From IMG/VR virus record IMGVR_UViG_3300030116_007267, positions 1 to 53,440 of that record: a DNA stretch of 53,440 bases; one strand, 5' to 3'. Under the pieces are notes generated by a model. It did no database searches and was not told the origin of the DNA. It was given only the letters and a program-made list of their open reading frames with translations. The translations under genes were made by a program, and so were the position numbers. Numbering within the stretch: position 1 is the first letter of the stretch; each line of letters starts with the position of its first letter. This DNA comes from a virus. This document shows, one piece after another, positions 23,733 through 32,225 of the stretch.

Positions 23733-25553
23733 CTAAGACCATGTAATGACCACGGTTGTTCGCTGATCAGCAGATGGATCGTTTGGATCAGCTCTATTAA
23801 TTATCAATCCACAAGGAATTCCATCTGGATTAATTTGTGAGAAAAAGTCGTTTTTGCAACCAACAAAAGTATGTATTCCAAACTGCTGACCACCAAAAAT
23901 ACCATCTTTATTAAATTCTTTTGCAAACGCTTCTTCATCACCATCGTCATCAAACGTTTCTCTTTTTTGGAAATTAGGTACGCCACCAATAGTATATTTT
24001 CCATCCGTATCAAACCAAGACGCTTTACCTATAGACGCATACCATTCACCTCTGTTTTGTGTATGACTTTGCCCAAAAATAAGATCAAATGTACCTACCG
24101 AATTAAAATGACAAATTTCATTCATAGATGGCACATTCTCTGCATCAACTGCTGCATACATATACTGCGCCATATCATCTGTGCCATCTGTTGGCGGACG
24201 ATAAGTAGCATCTGCAAGATCTAACGAATTATTTCGTTCATGACCCCGATAAATCGGATGTCCTGGTGGATATAAATGCTGCATAACACAGTGTGTAATA
24301 TCTCCACCCGAACAACTTGCTTGAACACGATACCACCTAGTAATCGTTTCAGGATCTAAAGGCTCTTTAGCATCCACAGACATATTCCAACAATCACTAG
24401 GATGATAATCTGTGATTATAACTTCATTTAAATCTATAGAATCTCCAGGAGCCGATTGCTCCTCCTTAAACATTTGTTTTATTTCTCCAGTTAAAGGATC
24501 AAGCACTACATAACCAATATACGGATCATCCCAGTCTGTTGTAGGCTCGCCACCTTCTCCTTTAATCAAATAAGATACTCCATAACCACGAACATCTTGA
24601 ACAACATCAACACTAAATTCTCCTTGCCACCAACCATCATAAGCACTAAATACCGCAAAAATTATTTCATTATCTGATCGTGGTGAAAGGTTTCTAATTT
24701 TTTCTTTTGTCACATAATGCATAGTCACTTCACCAATGACTGCCATTGATTCATGACATTCTTCAAACCCAGCACCTGAATGTGAAAAACGGGCTGTCAT
24801 TGTCGAATTAGTGCTCGGGCAATCAACAGAACCCCAACAACACCATTCATAAATTTCTAATGTTTCTGTTAAGGTAATACCTGTGTTTTCCGAAGTCCAA
24901 GTAAGTGTCATTTCTTCGCCAGTCGGCCTTACCCATCCTTCAGATTCTTCTGGTACATCACAATCTGCAACAATCCAAGCACCTTTTGTGATATATCCAG
25001 GGTCACATATATTTGAAACATCATCTAATCTTTTAACAGTTCCTCGATAAGCACAACATTTTGACGAGGAATCTCCCTCAACCTCTCTTTTTGCACATTC
25101 ACATACATAACCGCACCACATAGAGTCACTTTCTTGACAACAAATGGGCGCATACATGTTCCTTTGCAAATCCCAATAGGCAATAACAACATCACCTACT
25201 TGATAGTCCTTATCTATAAAAGAACCATCCATAGGAAAGGGTCCAGTAGTTTCTATCATGAACCACTTACCCTTATCACGATCAAAATAATGTTCGTGAA
25301 CCAGATAAACTTTTAACTTTTTATCACCTTGTGCTGCGTTTTCGAATTCTACCGTGGTTGAACCTACAACCTCTACCACTCTTTGATGGTGAGGAATCGG
25401 GCTGGATTGCGTAGCGAATGTGCCCGCATTGTATAAATGGTTGGGGGCACCGCCTGAAGATTGACCACCCTGACGAACACCAGAGCTTAAATCATTTAGA
25501 TACTCTGCTGTTATATGCTGACCGGGATGCTTCTTTGGAAATAGTTCATGCAT
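23733..25553 (-). CDS. Cysteine-rich tail-tip or baseplate protein
   Basis: The 606-residue protein follows the tape measure and one other tail gene. It starts HELFPKKHPGQHITAEYLND, a pattern I associate with phage minor tail proteins that begin with a short anchoring domain. About 20 cysteines are grouped around residues 138-250 (CCQES, CGYVCECAK, KCCAYRG, EWCCWGSVDC). This is unusual for a cytoplasm-assembled virion protein and suggests metal binding or late disulfides. Probably a structural protein at the tail tip. The function is inferred from position. Confidence 0.55.
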   Translation of the reverse strand: MHELFPKKHPGQHITAEYLNDLSSGVRQGGQSSGGAPNHLYNAGTFATQSSPIPHHQRVVEVVGSTTVEFENAAQGDKKLKVYLVHEHYFDRDKGKWFMIETTGPFPMDGSFIDKDYQVGDVVIAYWDLQRNMYAPICCQESDSMWCGYVCECAKREVEGDSSSKCCAYRGTVKRLDDVSNICDPGYITKGAWIVADCDVPEESEGWVRPTGEEMTLTWTSENTGITLTETLEIYEWCCWGSVDCPSTNSTMTARFSHSGAGFEECHESMAVIGEVTMHYVTKEKIRNLSPRSDNEIIFAVFSAYDGWWQGEFSVDVVQDVRGYGVSYLIKGEGGEPTTDWDDPYIGYVVLDPLTGEIKQMFKEEQSAPGDSIDLNEVIITDYHPSDCWNMSVDAKEPLDPETITRWYRVQASCSGGDITHCVMQHLYPPGHPIYRGHERNNSLDLADATYRPPTDGTDDMAQYMYAAVDAENVPSMNEICHFNSVGTFDLIFGQSHTQNRGEWYASIGKASWFDTDGKYTIGGVPNFQKRETFDDDGDEEAFAKEFNKDGIFGGQQFGIHTFVGCKNDFFSQINPDGIPCGLIINRADPNDPSADQRTTVVITWS

Positions 25554-25573
25554 TAGTGAACTTTCAGCACTTT

Positions 25574-26635
25574 TTAATTTTCTTTATTTATTTCGTCTAT
25601 TTCAGCAGAAAAGATTTGCATCAAATTTTGAGAAGGGAACAATGGCTTACCATCATCAAAATATACTTTTTCCCACTGACCACGTTCTGGATTCCAAATA
25701 TGATTATGACCTCTCACAGCTTTAGCATTCGCATCCGCTTTGCGGTTGTATTTTCTAACTTCTGAAAAATGCAAATTTAATGTGATAGTCTTATCATCTT
25801 CACGATTATCCTCTGCACGAAGATCATTTTGAATATTTAATAATTGTGCTTGTTTTCGAGGATCTAACGGTTTACCTGTATCTGGATCTTTTTCACCTCT
25901 ACTTAATTCATCACCGATTGCCATACCCAACACAGCAGCATTTGTATACTCTTCTTCAAAATCAAATCCTAAAAACAAAACTGTTTCTTCAGGAGCACCA
26001 AAAAATATTTCCATCTTTTTATCATTAATTGTTCCAACTAATGATCTCAAAAGAGGCAAAAGTGTTTGCCTAAATAACGACCGATCAATACTAGGCCACT
26101 CTACAGACCATGTAATGGTTGGCGTCATGATTTGTAATGGTAACTGTGGCTGTTTAAACGATTGTGCAGTCCCACCATCATCACCTTGTACTTTAGCATT
26201 CGGTGCAGGAGACGTTAGCACTTGGCCCGATGCTCGGGCAGATATTTTATAAGGCTGGTCGTCTTCTTGTTCTTTCGTTTCATACTGAACAGTTACTTTA
26301 GCTAACGTATCGTACGTCTCCGCTGGAGCCCAATAATCCGCTGCAAAAAAATCAATTGGACGACCACCTGTAAATGCTACCGCTGAAATATTAGAGGTTT
26401 GCAATCGAGTCCCCGGCAAATAACGAGTCCTTCGAATTGCCTGTTTACCTTTAGTATTGTTTGTTGGCGGAAAAGATTCGTTAATAAAAGCAACCACATA
26501 ATTCCAAGGCATTACTAAAATTTCTGTAGCAGATGCCTTATTCTCTTCGACACTTAATGACAAATCCATAACACGATATGGAATGCCTGCTTTAGTTTTT
26601 AAACGCCATGTGGCTGGCAGTCGTGGATCAGTCAT
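25574..26635 (-). CDS. Putative distal tail protein
   Basis: A 353-residue beta-rich protein directly after the tape measure gene, joined by a TAATG overlap. The first product downstream of a tape measure in siphophages is usually the distal tail hub. ITWSVEWPSIDRSLFRQTLL in mid-sequence and KKMEIFFGAPEETVLFLGF later look like strands of a ring protein. No clear family motif can be named. A central acidic-charged segment (residues 270-300) may be a flexible loop. Confidence 0.5.
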   Translation of the reverse strand: MTDPRLPATWRLKTKAGIPYRVMDLSLSVEENKASATEILVMPWNYVVAFINESFPPTNNTKGKQAIRRTRYLPGTRLQTSNISAVAFTGGRPIDFFAADYWAPAETYDTLAKVTVQYETKEQEDDQPYKISARASGQVLTSPAPNAKVQGDDGGTAQSFKQPQLPLQIMTPTITWSVEWPSIDRSLFRQTLLPLLRSLVGTINDKKMEIFFGAPEETVLFLGFDFEEEYTNAAVLGMAIGDELSRGEKDPDTGKPLDPRKQAQLLNIQNDLRAEDNREDDKTITLNLHFSEVRKYNRKADANAKAVRGHNHIWNPERGQWEKVYFDDGKPLFPSQNLMQIFSAEIDEINKEN

Positions 26636-28191
26636 TATCTACTCTTTAAAGTTCCTGGTCCGCCGTTTCGATGCTGCTCTTCTTGGATATCCAATTGCCG
26701 TTGCTGCATCGCATTACCGGCTTCGAGCGCATTTAATTGTTTCTGATCAGTATCTTCACCAAACATCATGTCTTGTATAGAAGAAGCCAGTCCAAGTAAA
26801 TCAGTCGCTCCATAACTAAACCCCGATTTAGAGTCTTTTTTAATTTGAAGAGCTGGTGCAGCAGGTTTGTCAAATGCCTCTGGTGGTTTTGGTCTTGTCG
26901 CATCTGCAAAACCCTTCATAAAATTTCGTCTTTTTTCTTCAAATTCTCTTTTAGACCTTTTTAAATCAGAACTTTCAGAAGTCTTCATGCTAGCTTTCAT
27001 CTCTGCATATGCACCTTTGAGATATGCTGCATTTTCACCCGCTGATTTAGAGATACCGTTAAAGGCGTCTTCTGCATGATCAGTGATTTCTAATATCATC
27101 TGTCCAAACTCATTTGAAACATCGCCACCTGTAAAAGCGGCCCAAATCATCTTTCCTAAGCCTTTAAAAATACTAACAGCCGATTTACCAAAAAGAGCTA
27201 AATACTCTAGAAGGTTTTGTAATTGTTGTCTCATACCTAATTGAAGCGCTTTCATCGCAAACCATGCATATTGCGGAAAGTTTTTCCAAAAATTCACAGT
27301 CCAGTTTTCTAATTCATAGTATTTAAGTTTTACACCAGCCATAATTAAGTCCCATGTCATGGACCAATTATCAAGAACAAAACCTAACATTTTAACCCAA
27401 GGCAAAACAAAGTCTGTCAAAAAGGCTAACCACTTCTCTTTAATCTTGACAAACATTGGAATAAGTGCAGTACCCAATGCTTCTTTTGTGTCATTCAATT
27501 TGTTATTAACAATTTGCAATTGACCTGCTGGCGTATCTGCCATTGCTTGTGCTACACCATCTACCTGACCTTTAACAGCCGCTAACAAGATTTCTTGTGC
27601 TCCAAGCAAATTACCCTGTTCCATCAATAGCTGAATGCGTTCTTTATCATCTGGCAAAATGGAAACACCAACACGCTTTAACGCAGAAACACCTTGGATT
27701 GGGTCTTCTAACGCTTTACCCATTTGAATACTAGCCTGCTCAATACTACCAAATCCAGTATGAGCAAGATCTAAAGAAGCTTGTGTTGCATCTCTAAAAA
27801 CCTCTCCTTGGACATTTTTAAATGTGGCTAATTTTCCCATAGCATTTAGGATTTCTTCATCGCCAATAGTTGATGCACTTTGCATCTCATTAGCCATGTC
27901 TCCTAATTGTTCTGCTGAAAATCCTGCTGCATGGCCTGTCGCTTTGAGAACACCTTTTACTCGTGCCATTGCTTGAATTTGAGTTGTCGCTAACTCAATA
28001 GACTCGCCTGCTAATCGCCATCCACGAAAGGCTAAAGCGGTTAATCCCAAACCACCAGCCATCATTTTCATCTGACGTTTAGACCATTTAACAAGCTTTT
28101 TTAATCGCTTCTTAAAGTCTTCTGTTTTTTTACGTCCGTCTTTATCATCGATTTGAATTTTAACGGCTAAGTTTGCAATTTGTATTGCCAT
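26635..28191 (-). CDS. Tape measure protein
   Basis: The 518-residue, mostly helical protein has the phage tape-measure signature near the N-terminus: a basic start, GLGLTALAFRGW, FSAEQLGDMANEMQSASTIG, and LGKAL-like segments (MGKALEDPIQGVSALKRVGV) typical of lambda H/TP901-type proteins. Later DTPAGQLQIVNNKL continues the family pattern. A hydrophobic helical part lies near residues 240-370. At 518 residues it predicts a short tail (roughly 0.15 nm per residue gives about 78 nm). The upstream genes are the chaperones with a frameshift, the usual arrangement. Confidence 0.85.
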   Translation of the reverse strand: MAIQIANLAVKIQIDDKDGRKKTEDFKKRLKKLVKWSKRQMKMMAGGLGLTALAFRGWRLAGESIELATTQIQAMARVKGVLKATGHAAGFSAEQLGDMANEMQSASTIGDEEILNAMGKLATFKNVQGEVFRDATQASLDLAHTGFGSIEQASIQMGKALEDPIQGVSALKRVGVSILPDDKERIQLLMEQGNLLGAQEILLAAVKGQVDGVAQAMADTPAGQLQIVNNKLNDTKEALGTALIPMFVKIKEKWLAFLTDFVLPWVKMLGFVLDNWSMTWDLIMAGVKLKYYELENWTVNFWKNFPQYAWFAMKALQLGMRQQLQNLLEYLALFGKSAVSIFKGLGKMIWAAFTGGDVSNEFGQMILEITDHAEDAFNGISKSAGENAAYLKGAYAEMKASMKTSESSDLKRSKREFEEKRRNFMKGFADATRPKPPEAFDKPAAPALQIKKDSKSGFSYGATDLLGLASSIQDMMFGEDTDQKQLNALEAGNAMQQRQLDIQEEQHRNGGPGTLKSR

Positions 28192-28198
28192 AACTATC

Positions 28199-29181
28199 TC
28201 ACATTTTTGGGTTAATTAACCCATCAGCAGAAAACTTTTTAACTGTACCATCTGCCATACGCACTTTAATGTCATTATTTTCATCAGCTAATGTCACTGC
28301 CTGTGCCTGATTCATTTTGACAATGCGTTTGCCATCTTGGCGTTTTAACAACTCTGGTTCTGTTAAACGAAAGTAAATTTGGTAAGGAGTCATGTCACCA
28401 ACTTCTTGTATCGTATAACCACCACCTCCATTTATTGAACTCTCTACCATACATCGAATATGGTAAGGAGTTACTCCCGCTAATAAATCAGGAACATTAA
28501 CTACTAATTGGGCCGCATACGCTTCTGCCTGATCAGCTTCGCTGCGGCCTATTAATTTCCCGCATCTGCTGACGAAACATCTTCTACAACGCCAGCCGCT
28601 GTAATCAAATCATCTGGGGACCAATCAAGAATTTCTTGCTTAGTTACATCTGGATGATGTTTTTGTAAACCACAATGGATGATGCAAGCCATGCCTTCAT
28701 ATGTCGATGTGGCCCACCATGCATCATAAGGAACTCGAACTGCTTTTGGCATCTGTTTCGTTATTCGATGAACGTCTTGAGGCGTAACTTGCTCTCTATC
28801 TAATGCAGTAGATAAATATCTTCTTGCATCTTCGTCATCAACATCAAAAACATCAGTCCATTCAAGACTAACCAATAGCTCTTTAATCTTTTTACTAATG
28901 GGCACTTTTTCACAATCATAAGCAACACGCATAGGCAAATCAGTAACTTCTAATTTAGAAGCTTTCGTCATCGCTTCATGCATCATTGCGTCACCATTGG
29001 GCAGCAAATCCATGTTGTCTGCCCAAGTTTTGATGTAATTGCGTTTGTAATATTGCAAAGCTTCTTTTTGAATTTCAGTCAATTGTTTTAACGACAGAGG
29101 ACTGACGTTATATTCAGTCCCCTTTACTGTTAAAACTTGACCGGCACCCAAAGTAGTAGCCATTTCACTACTAACACCCAT
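28199..29181 (-). CDS. Frameshift product GT: tail assembly chaperone fusion
   Basis: The -1 product of the two overlapping chaperone frames. The first frame runs 29181-28552. A GGGAAAT heptamer at 28561-28555 lies with zero-frame codons G GGA AAT immediately before the TAA. Slipping one base back reads LIGRSEADQAEAYAAQLVVN and stays open to 28199, giving 118 extra residues (about 327 in all). In lambda-like phages a minor fraction of ribosomes makes such a GT protein that loads the tape measure for tail-tube assembly. The order chaperone, frameshift, tape measure matches. The slipping itself is predicted, not observed. Confidence 0.75.
28552..29181 (-). CDS. Tail assembly chaperone G-like protein
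   Basis: AAGGGGAGG eight bases before the ATG at 29181 favours the start MGVSSEMATT (209 aa) over the upstream TTG at 29199. The middle, LSLKQLTEIQKEALQYYKRN and the helices after it, resembles the first tail chaperone of siphophages. The product follows the tail tube gene and ends at TAA 28554-28552, next to the slippery site. It should bind tape measure protein during tail assembly. Confidence 0.7.
   Translation of the reverse strand: MGVSSEMATTLGAGQVLTVKGTEYNVSPLSLKQLTEIQKEALQYYKRNYIKTWADNMDLLPNGDAMMHEAMTKASKLEVTDLPMRVAYDCEKVPISKKIKELLVSLEWTDVFDVDDEDARRYLSTALDREQVTPQDVHRITKQMPKAVRVPYDAWWATSTYEGMACIIHCGLQKHHPDVTKQEILDWSPDDLITAAGVVEDVSSADAGN
28555..28561 (-). promoter_or_regulatory. -1 programmed frameshift heptamer GGGAAAT
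   Basis: In the chaperone frame the codons are GCG GGA AAT TAA. The heptamer GGGAAAT has the form X XXY YYZ, with zero-frame codons GGA and AAT re-pairing as GGG and AAA after a one-base slip. The stop directly follows, which favours pausing. The -1 frame is free of stops for 118 codons. A hairpin or Shine-Dalgarno stimulator further downstream cannot be judged by eye. Confidence 0.75.
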
Positions 29182-29208
29182 AACATCCTCCCCTTGCAAA
29201 AACTAAAA

Positions 29209-29649
29209 CTATGATTGAGACGAGTCCGTAATACTCTTAACTGGCGCGCCTGCTTGTCCTGGACGATAGTACATGCCATCAGCACCCCAAGAAGATTCAT
29301 AGCCAACAACTTCAGCACTATCAATGTCGATAGTCATGTTGAAATCATTACACAAAGCTCTTGGGAAATTGAAATACTTAGTACCATTAATCCACAACGT
29401 AACATCAGCAACTACACCAACATAAATCAAAGACCATGGTTCGCTTGCTGTGTCATACTTTCCTGCTGCATTGAACGTTGCATCTAGCCGACCACGCAAA
29501 CGATTCGTGTAACCAGCACTATCCGAATCGCCCCATTCACTACTAGTCGCTAAAGTAGGATTTACATCCCAAGATGTAATTCGTGCCACCGTAGTTGCAC
29601 CAACTTGGATTTCCCCACTTTTTCCCGTAATACAATTAACTGAAGACAT
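29209..29649 (-). CDS. Probable major tail tube protein
   Basis: The 146-residue beta-rich protein begins NCITGKSGEIQVGATTVARI, then SWDVNPTLATSSEWGDS and TFNAAGKYDTASEPW, the layout of a small siphophage tail tube subunit (first strand, capping loop, repeated strands). It lies immediately upstream of the tail chaperones and tape measure, where the tube gene normally sits. AGGAG nine bases before the ATG. Many copies should form the tail tube. Confidence 0.65.
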   Translation of the reverse strand: MSSVNCITGKSGEIQVGATTVARITSWDVNPTLATSSEWGDSDSAGYTNRLRGRLDATFNAAGKYDTASEPWSLIYVGVVADVTLWINGTKYFNFPRALCNDFNMTIDIDSAEVVGYESSWGADGMYYRPGQAGAPVKSITDSSQS

Positions 29650-29661
29650 TTATTTAAACTC

Positions 29662-30453
29662 CTATGGACCCGAAGTCGTCGAACTATACGACGACGATGA
29701 TTGTGAACTTGCAGAACTCGGTGAACTCGTAGAGGCTGTTGTGAAACTCTGTGAGCTTGAAGAATCAAGTTCAAGACTACTTGATGAAGTACTAGATACT
29801 GACGACGATGATGAAGTAGAACCTGTGGTGCTACTTCGTGACGAACTGGACGCAGACGAGGACGACGAACTCGAATTTGAAGACGATGAATCGTCTGCAT
29901 CATGGCGACCAACGACAATAATCGAATAGCCACAATCTGCGCCATTTGCCGTTAATTTGATTCTGTGATTACTTGCATCTGTAACCACAAATCCAGGATC
30001 TGCCACTGCCATCTTTGCAATCGCACCACCACCTGTAATACCACCACCTGTTGCTGCGGTATGCGTCCCCATTGGAGACCAGCCATTTGTAGAATCTGGC
30101 TCTACTTCTAATGTACCTGATGCTGTTCTAGCATTCGTATTAGCTACCGCTATATACACTATTTCAGCTAACGCCAATGTTTGACCTACAGGATCGCGAC
30201 CATCACCTGTACCACCATCGGTGCCAACAAAATCATAAAGATCAATAACTTCAGAAGCACCTGATGAAATTGATCCGTTGCTTTTGAAAAACACACGATC
30301 TGCTTCATTAACTTCAATGCCACTGGTCGGTTGATTTATACGATCCTGAGAAATAACCGCTTTACTAATATATTCGGCATTTGCACCAAACGTATTCTGT
30401 ACAGTAGTTGCCGCACTAATTGTTAATGTTGTGCTTTGTAAACTACGTGCCAT
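29662..30453 (-). CDS. Tail-region virion protein with serine-rich C-terminus
   Basis: The start is the ATG at 30453 (MARSLQSTT), overlapping the preceding stop as TAATG. The protein has 263 aa. The first 185 residues form a beta-rich domain with many Gly and Thr (VSISAATTVQN-like strands, GGGITGGGAIAK). The last about 75 residues are almost pure Ser/Thr with a few Ala, Leu, Asp (SSSSNSSSSSSSASSSSRSS). The tail is the smallest of the five such tracts in this window. It may be a tail decoration or head-tail completion protein. It lies directly upstream of the tube gene. Confidence 0.55.
   Translation of the reverse strand: MARSLQSTTLTISAATTVQNTFGANAEYISKAVISQDRINQPTSGIEVNEADRVFFKSNGSISSGASEVIDLYDFVGTDGGTGDGRDPVGQTLALAEIVYIAVANTNARTASGTLEVEPDSTNGWSPMGTHTAATGGGITGGGAIAKMAVADPGFVVTDASNHRIKLTANGADCGYSIIVVGRHDADDSSSSNSSSSSSSASSSSRSSTTGSTSSSSSVSSTSSSSLELDSSSSQSFTTASTSSPSSASSQSSSSYSSTTSGP
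29665..29895 (-). repeat. Serine-coding low-complexity tract (shortest)
   Basis: The C-terminal about 75 codons of the gene at 29662-30453 are mostly Ser with Thr, Ala and a few Asp/Leu. Codon choice varies as in the other tracts. Confidence 0.8.
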
Positions 30454-30944
30454 TATGACAATTCCCATCTAGGATTTTTAAACAGAGCATCAACACGAAC
30501 CGTATATTCTATAGCCCACATATACACACGTTGGTCCATCCTAGAACCTTGCGAAAAAGTATGCATTGTGCATATGTGTTGGCCCCCATCTATATTTAAT
30601 TCCAATTCGGTTTCAGTAGTATGCCCACCAAACACTTTTGAAACTTCTTCATTTAATAAATATGCAACTTCTTTAGCCGACTTTGAGCCTACTTGCTCTG
30701 CCCAAATTTCAAATCGAATAGGCACATCAACAGTTGCATGATGTTCATAAATATCGTGCCCAGACATCCGAGTAATAACAGTACTTTGCTCAATATTAAC
30801 TGTGCAAAATGGAAATGGATGTTCTGGATTAGCTACTGTGTCAAAAAAATATGGCGACTTGCCCCCATACTGCGAAAACGCATCGTCTAATTCACCATCA
30901 ACCCATGCTTGTGCAATCGCTTTATGTAATTGAGGTTCAAACAT
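30453..30944 (-). CDS. Putative tail terminator/completion protein
   Basis: In the 163-residue protein the N-terminal helix FEPQLHKAIAQAWVDGELDD is followed by FPFCTVNIEQSTV and strands such as RVYMWAIEYTVRVDALFKNP. That layout, and the position after the gp10-like gene and before the tube gene, fit the tail terminator of siphophages (DUF3168-like), which caps the tube. Similarity by eye is modest. Confidence 0.5.
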   Translation of the reverse strand: MFEPQLHKAIAQAWVDGELDDAFSQYGGKSPYFFDTVANPEHPFPFCTVNIEQSTVITRMSGHDIYEHHATVDVPIRFEIWAEQVGSKSAKEVAYLLNEEVSKVFGGHTTETELELNIDGGQHICTMHTFSQGSRMDQRVYMWAIEYTVRVDALFKNPRWELS

Positions 30945-30947
30945 GCA

Positions 30948-31433
30948 CTAAACCTGATTTGCAAATTTTGCAAAATGTTTGGGGAACATTGATCTCATAT
31001 CTCTAAACAAACGAACAATAGTCGGTATTTCTTCTTTAATAGTTCGCATCATAAAAGAACGGCGTTTAGTAAATTCTAATTCGATATTGTAAGGCTCTGT
31101 GCCTGGAGGCAAACTGGAACCTACATAAAGAGAAAGCTGATCAGCAGTAACCCACGAATCAATGCCATCACGCAATGTGCCTGTTCTCATTCTTGGAAAT
31201 TCACCACGTTTACTTGGTCGACCATTTCTAGCAGGCTTGCTCAGATTTTCTTGAATTTGACCAGCTACATGATCTCCGATACGCACCAACACATCTAATC
31301 CAGTTTTGGCGATAATGAAATTGCCGTCTCCACCCTTCCAATCTAAAGAGCCTGCTCTCTGTATCACGTAATACTTGTTTTCTTTTTGATAATCAGACTT
31401 TTTTAACGTACCTTTTCGCTTAGTTTTTGCCAT
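30948..31433 (-). CDS. HK97 gp10-like head-tail protein
   Basis: The 161-residue basic protein has IAKTGLDVLVRIGDHVAGQI, then PRMRTGTLRDGIDSWVTADQ and LSLYVGSSLPPGTEPYNIEL. The R-x-R-TG-x-L-R-x-x-I pattern with a following LYVGS strand is the signature of HK97-gp10/tail-completion proteins. These plug the neck between head and tail. A clear GAGGGA site precedes the ATG. Confidence 0.75.
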   Translation of the reverse strand: MAKTKRKGTLKKSDYQKENKYYVIQRAGSLDWKGGDGNFIIAKTGLDVLVRIGDHVAGQIQENLSKPARNGRPSKRGEFPRMRTGTLRDGIDSWVTADQLSLYVGSSLPPGTEPYNIELEFTKRRSFMMRTIKEEIPTIVRLFRDMRSMFPKHFAKFANQV

Positions 31434-31445
31434 TCTAAGTCCCTC

Positions 31446-31476
31446 AGAGCCCCTCTAAGGGGCTCTTTTTATTTTA
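31446..31476 (+). terminator. Intrinsic terminator oriented to the plus strand
   Basis: AGAGCCCCT and AGGGGCTCT form a 9-bp perfect stem with a three-base loop (31446-31466). On the plus strand the stem is followed by TTTTATTTTAAC. On the minus strand, which carries all the genes here, no T-run follows the stem. It sits in the 88-base gap just before the gp10-like gene. It would stop antisense transcription, or act on the minus strand only as a mRNA hairpin. Confidence 0.7.
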
Positions 31477-31521
31477 ACAATAGATCAATGCCTATTTTTG
31501 AAAAACTTGTTAGCGAAGCCC

Positions 31522-32100
31522 CTAGCGATTCAAATTGTCTTTCCAAGCTTCAAAGTCTTTTTCGTATCGTGGCTGCGTATTTGGTACTTGTGAACCAGGA
31601 TTCAAAAGATAGTTTCCCGGCAAAGCATCTACATCATCCAATGTAAATTTGGGACCGCTTACCCACCGCGCCTCATCAGCATTTAGGATGTGATACACTT
31701 CACGACACAACGTCTTCATTCGATCTTTATCTAAGGTGCCTTGGCGTTTAGGAACGCCCTGCACAGGCTGCAAACCCTTTGCAATCAATCCACGATTAAC
31801 TGTGTCCAACTTAGATTCATCTTCAGCTAAAGGATCGACTATTTCATAGCTATATTCTGCTGGATTTACCTTCAAAATATGACCAGGAACCATTGGCAAT
31901 GTCGCCAACCCTGCGGCTTGATCAATCGGCGTCATTTTTTGCCCAGTACGTTGATCCGTAACTGTTTTGTTGGATTCAATCCGACCTCGCAAACGCTCAC
32001 CAGTAATGCTTGCTAACAGCAAATCGCCATTCCTAGGCGTATCTGCCTCAACTGAAAACATCGGTACGCTGCTCGTGTTTTTTTTAGTTGCTTCTACCAT
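31522..32100 (-). CDS. Hypothetical head-associated protein
   Basis: A 192-residue protein between the major capsid and gp10-like genes, with GGGG seven bases before the ATG at 32100. It starts with a Ser/Thr/Lys stretch, then has GDLLLASITGERLRGRI and a central VPGHILKVNPAEYSYEIVDP, and ends with a Trp/Pro-rich C-terminus. I recognise no family. Position suggests a head completion or head-tail joining protein. Because it sits after the terminator at 32121-32190, it is probably made at lower level than capsid protein. Confidence 0.5.
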   Translation of the reverse strand: MVEATKKNTSSVPMFSVEADTPRNGDLLLASITGERLRGRIESNKTVTDQRTGQKMTPIDQAAGLATLPMVPGHILKVNPAEYSYEIVDPLAEDESKLDTVNRGLIAKGLQPVQGVPKRQGTLDKDRMKTLCREVYHILNADEARWVSGPKFTLDDVDALPGNYLLNPGSQVPNTQPRYEKDFEAWKDNLNR

Positions 32101-32120
32101 TTAATTTTTCCCCTATGCGA

Positions 32121-32190
32121 AATAATAAAAATGCCCACCCACCCCAATCGCACAGGGGGGGATGCGATTTTAGGGGTAGGTGGGACATTT
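32121..32190 (-). terminator. Strong terminator after the capsid gene
   Basis: A long inverted repeat: CCCACCTACCCC pairs with GGGGTGGGTGGG, and ATCGCA pairs with TGCGAT nearer the loop, ending at 32130 with ATTTTTATTATTT on the minus strand. It begins 36 bases beyond the capsid stop. It probably limits transcription of the genes downstream while capsid mRNA stays abundant, allowing partial read-through. Confidence 0.75.
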
Positions 32191-32225
32191 CCGACAATTC
32201 TAAACCCCCACGACGAGGCTAGTCA

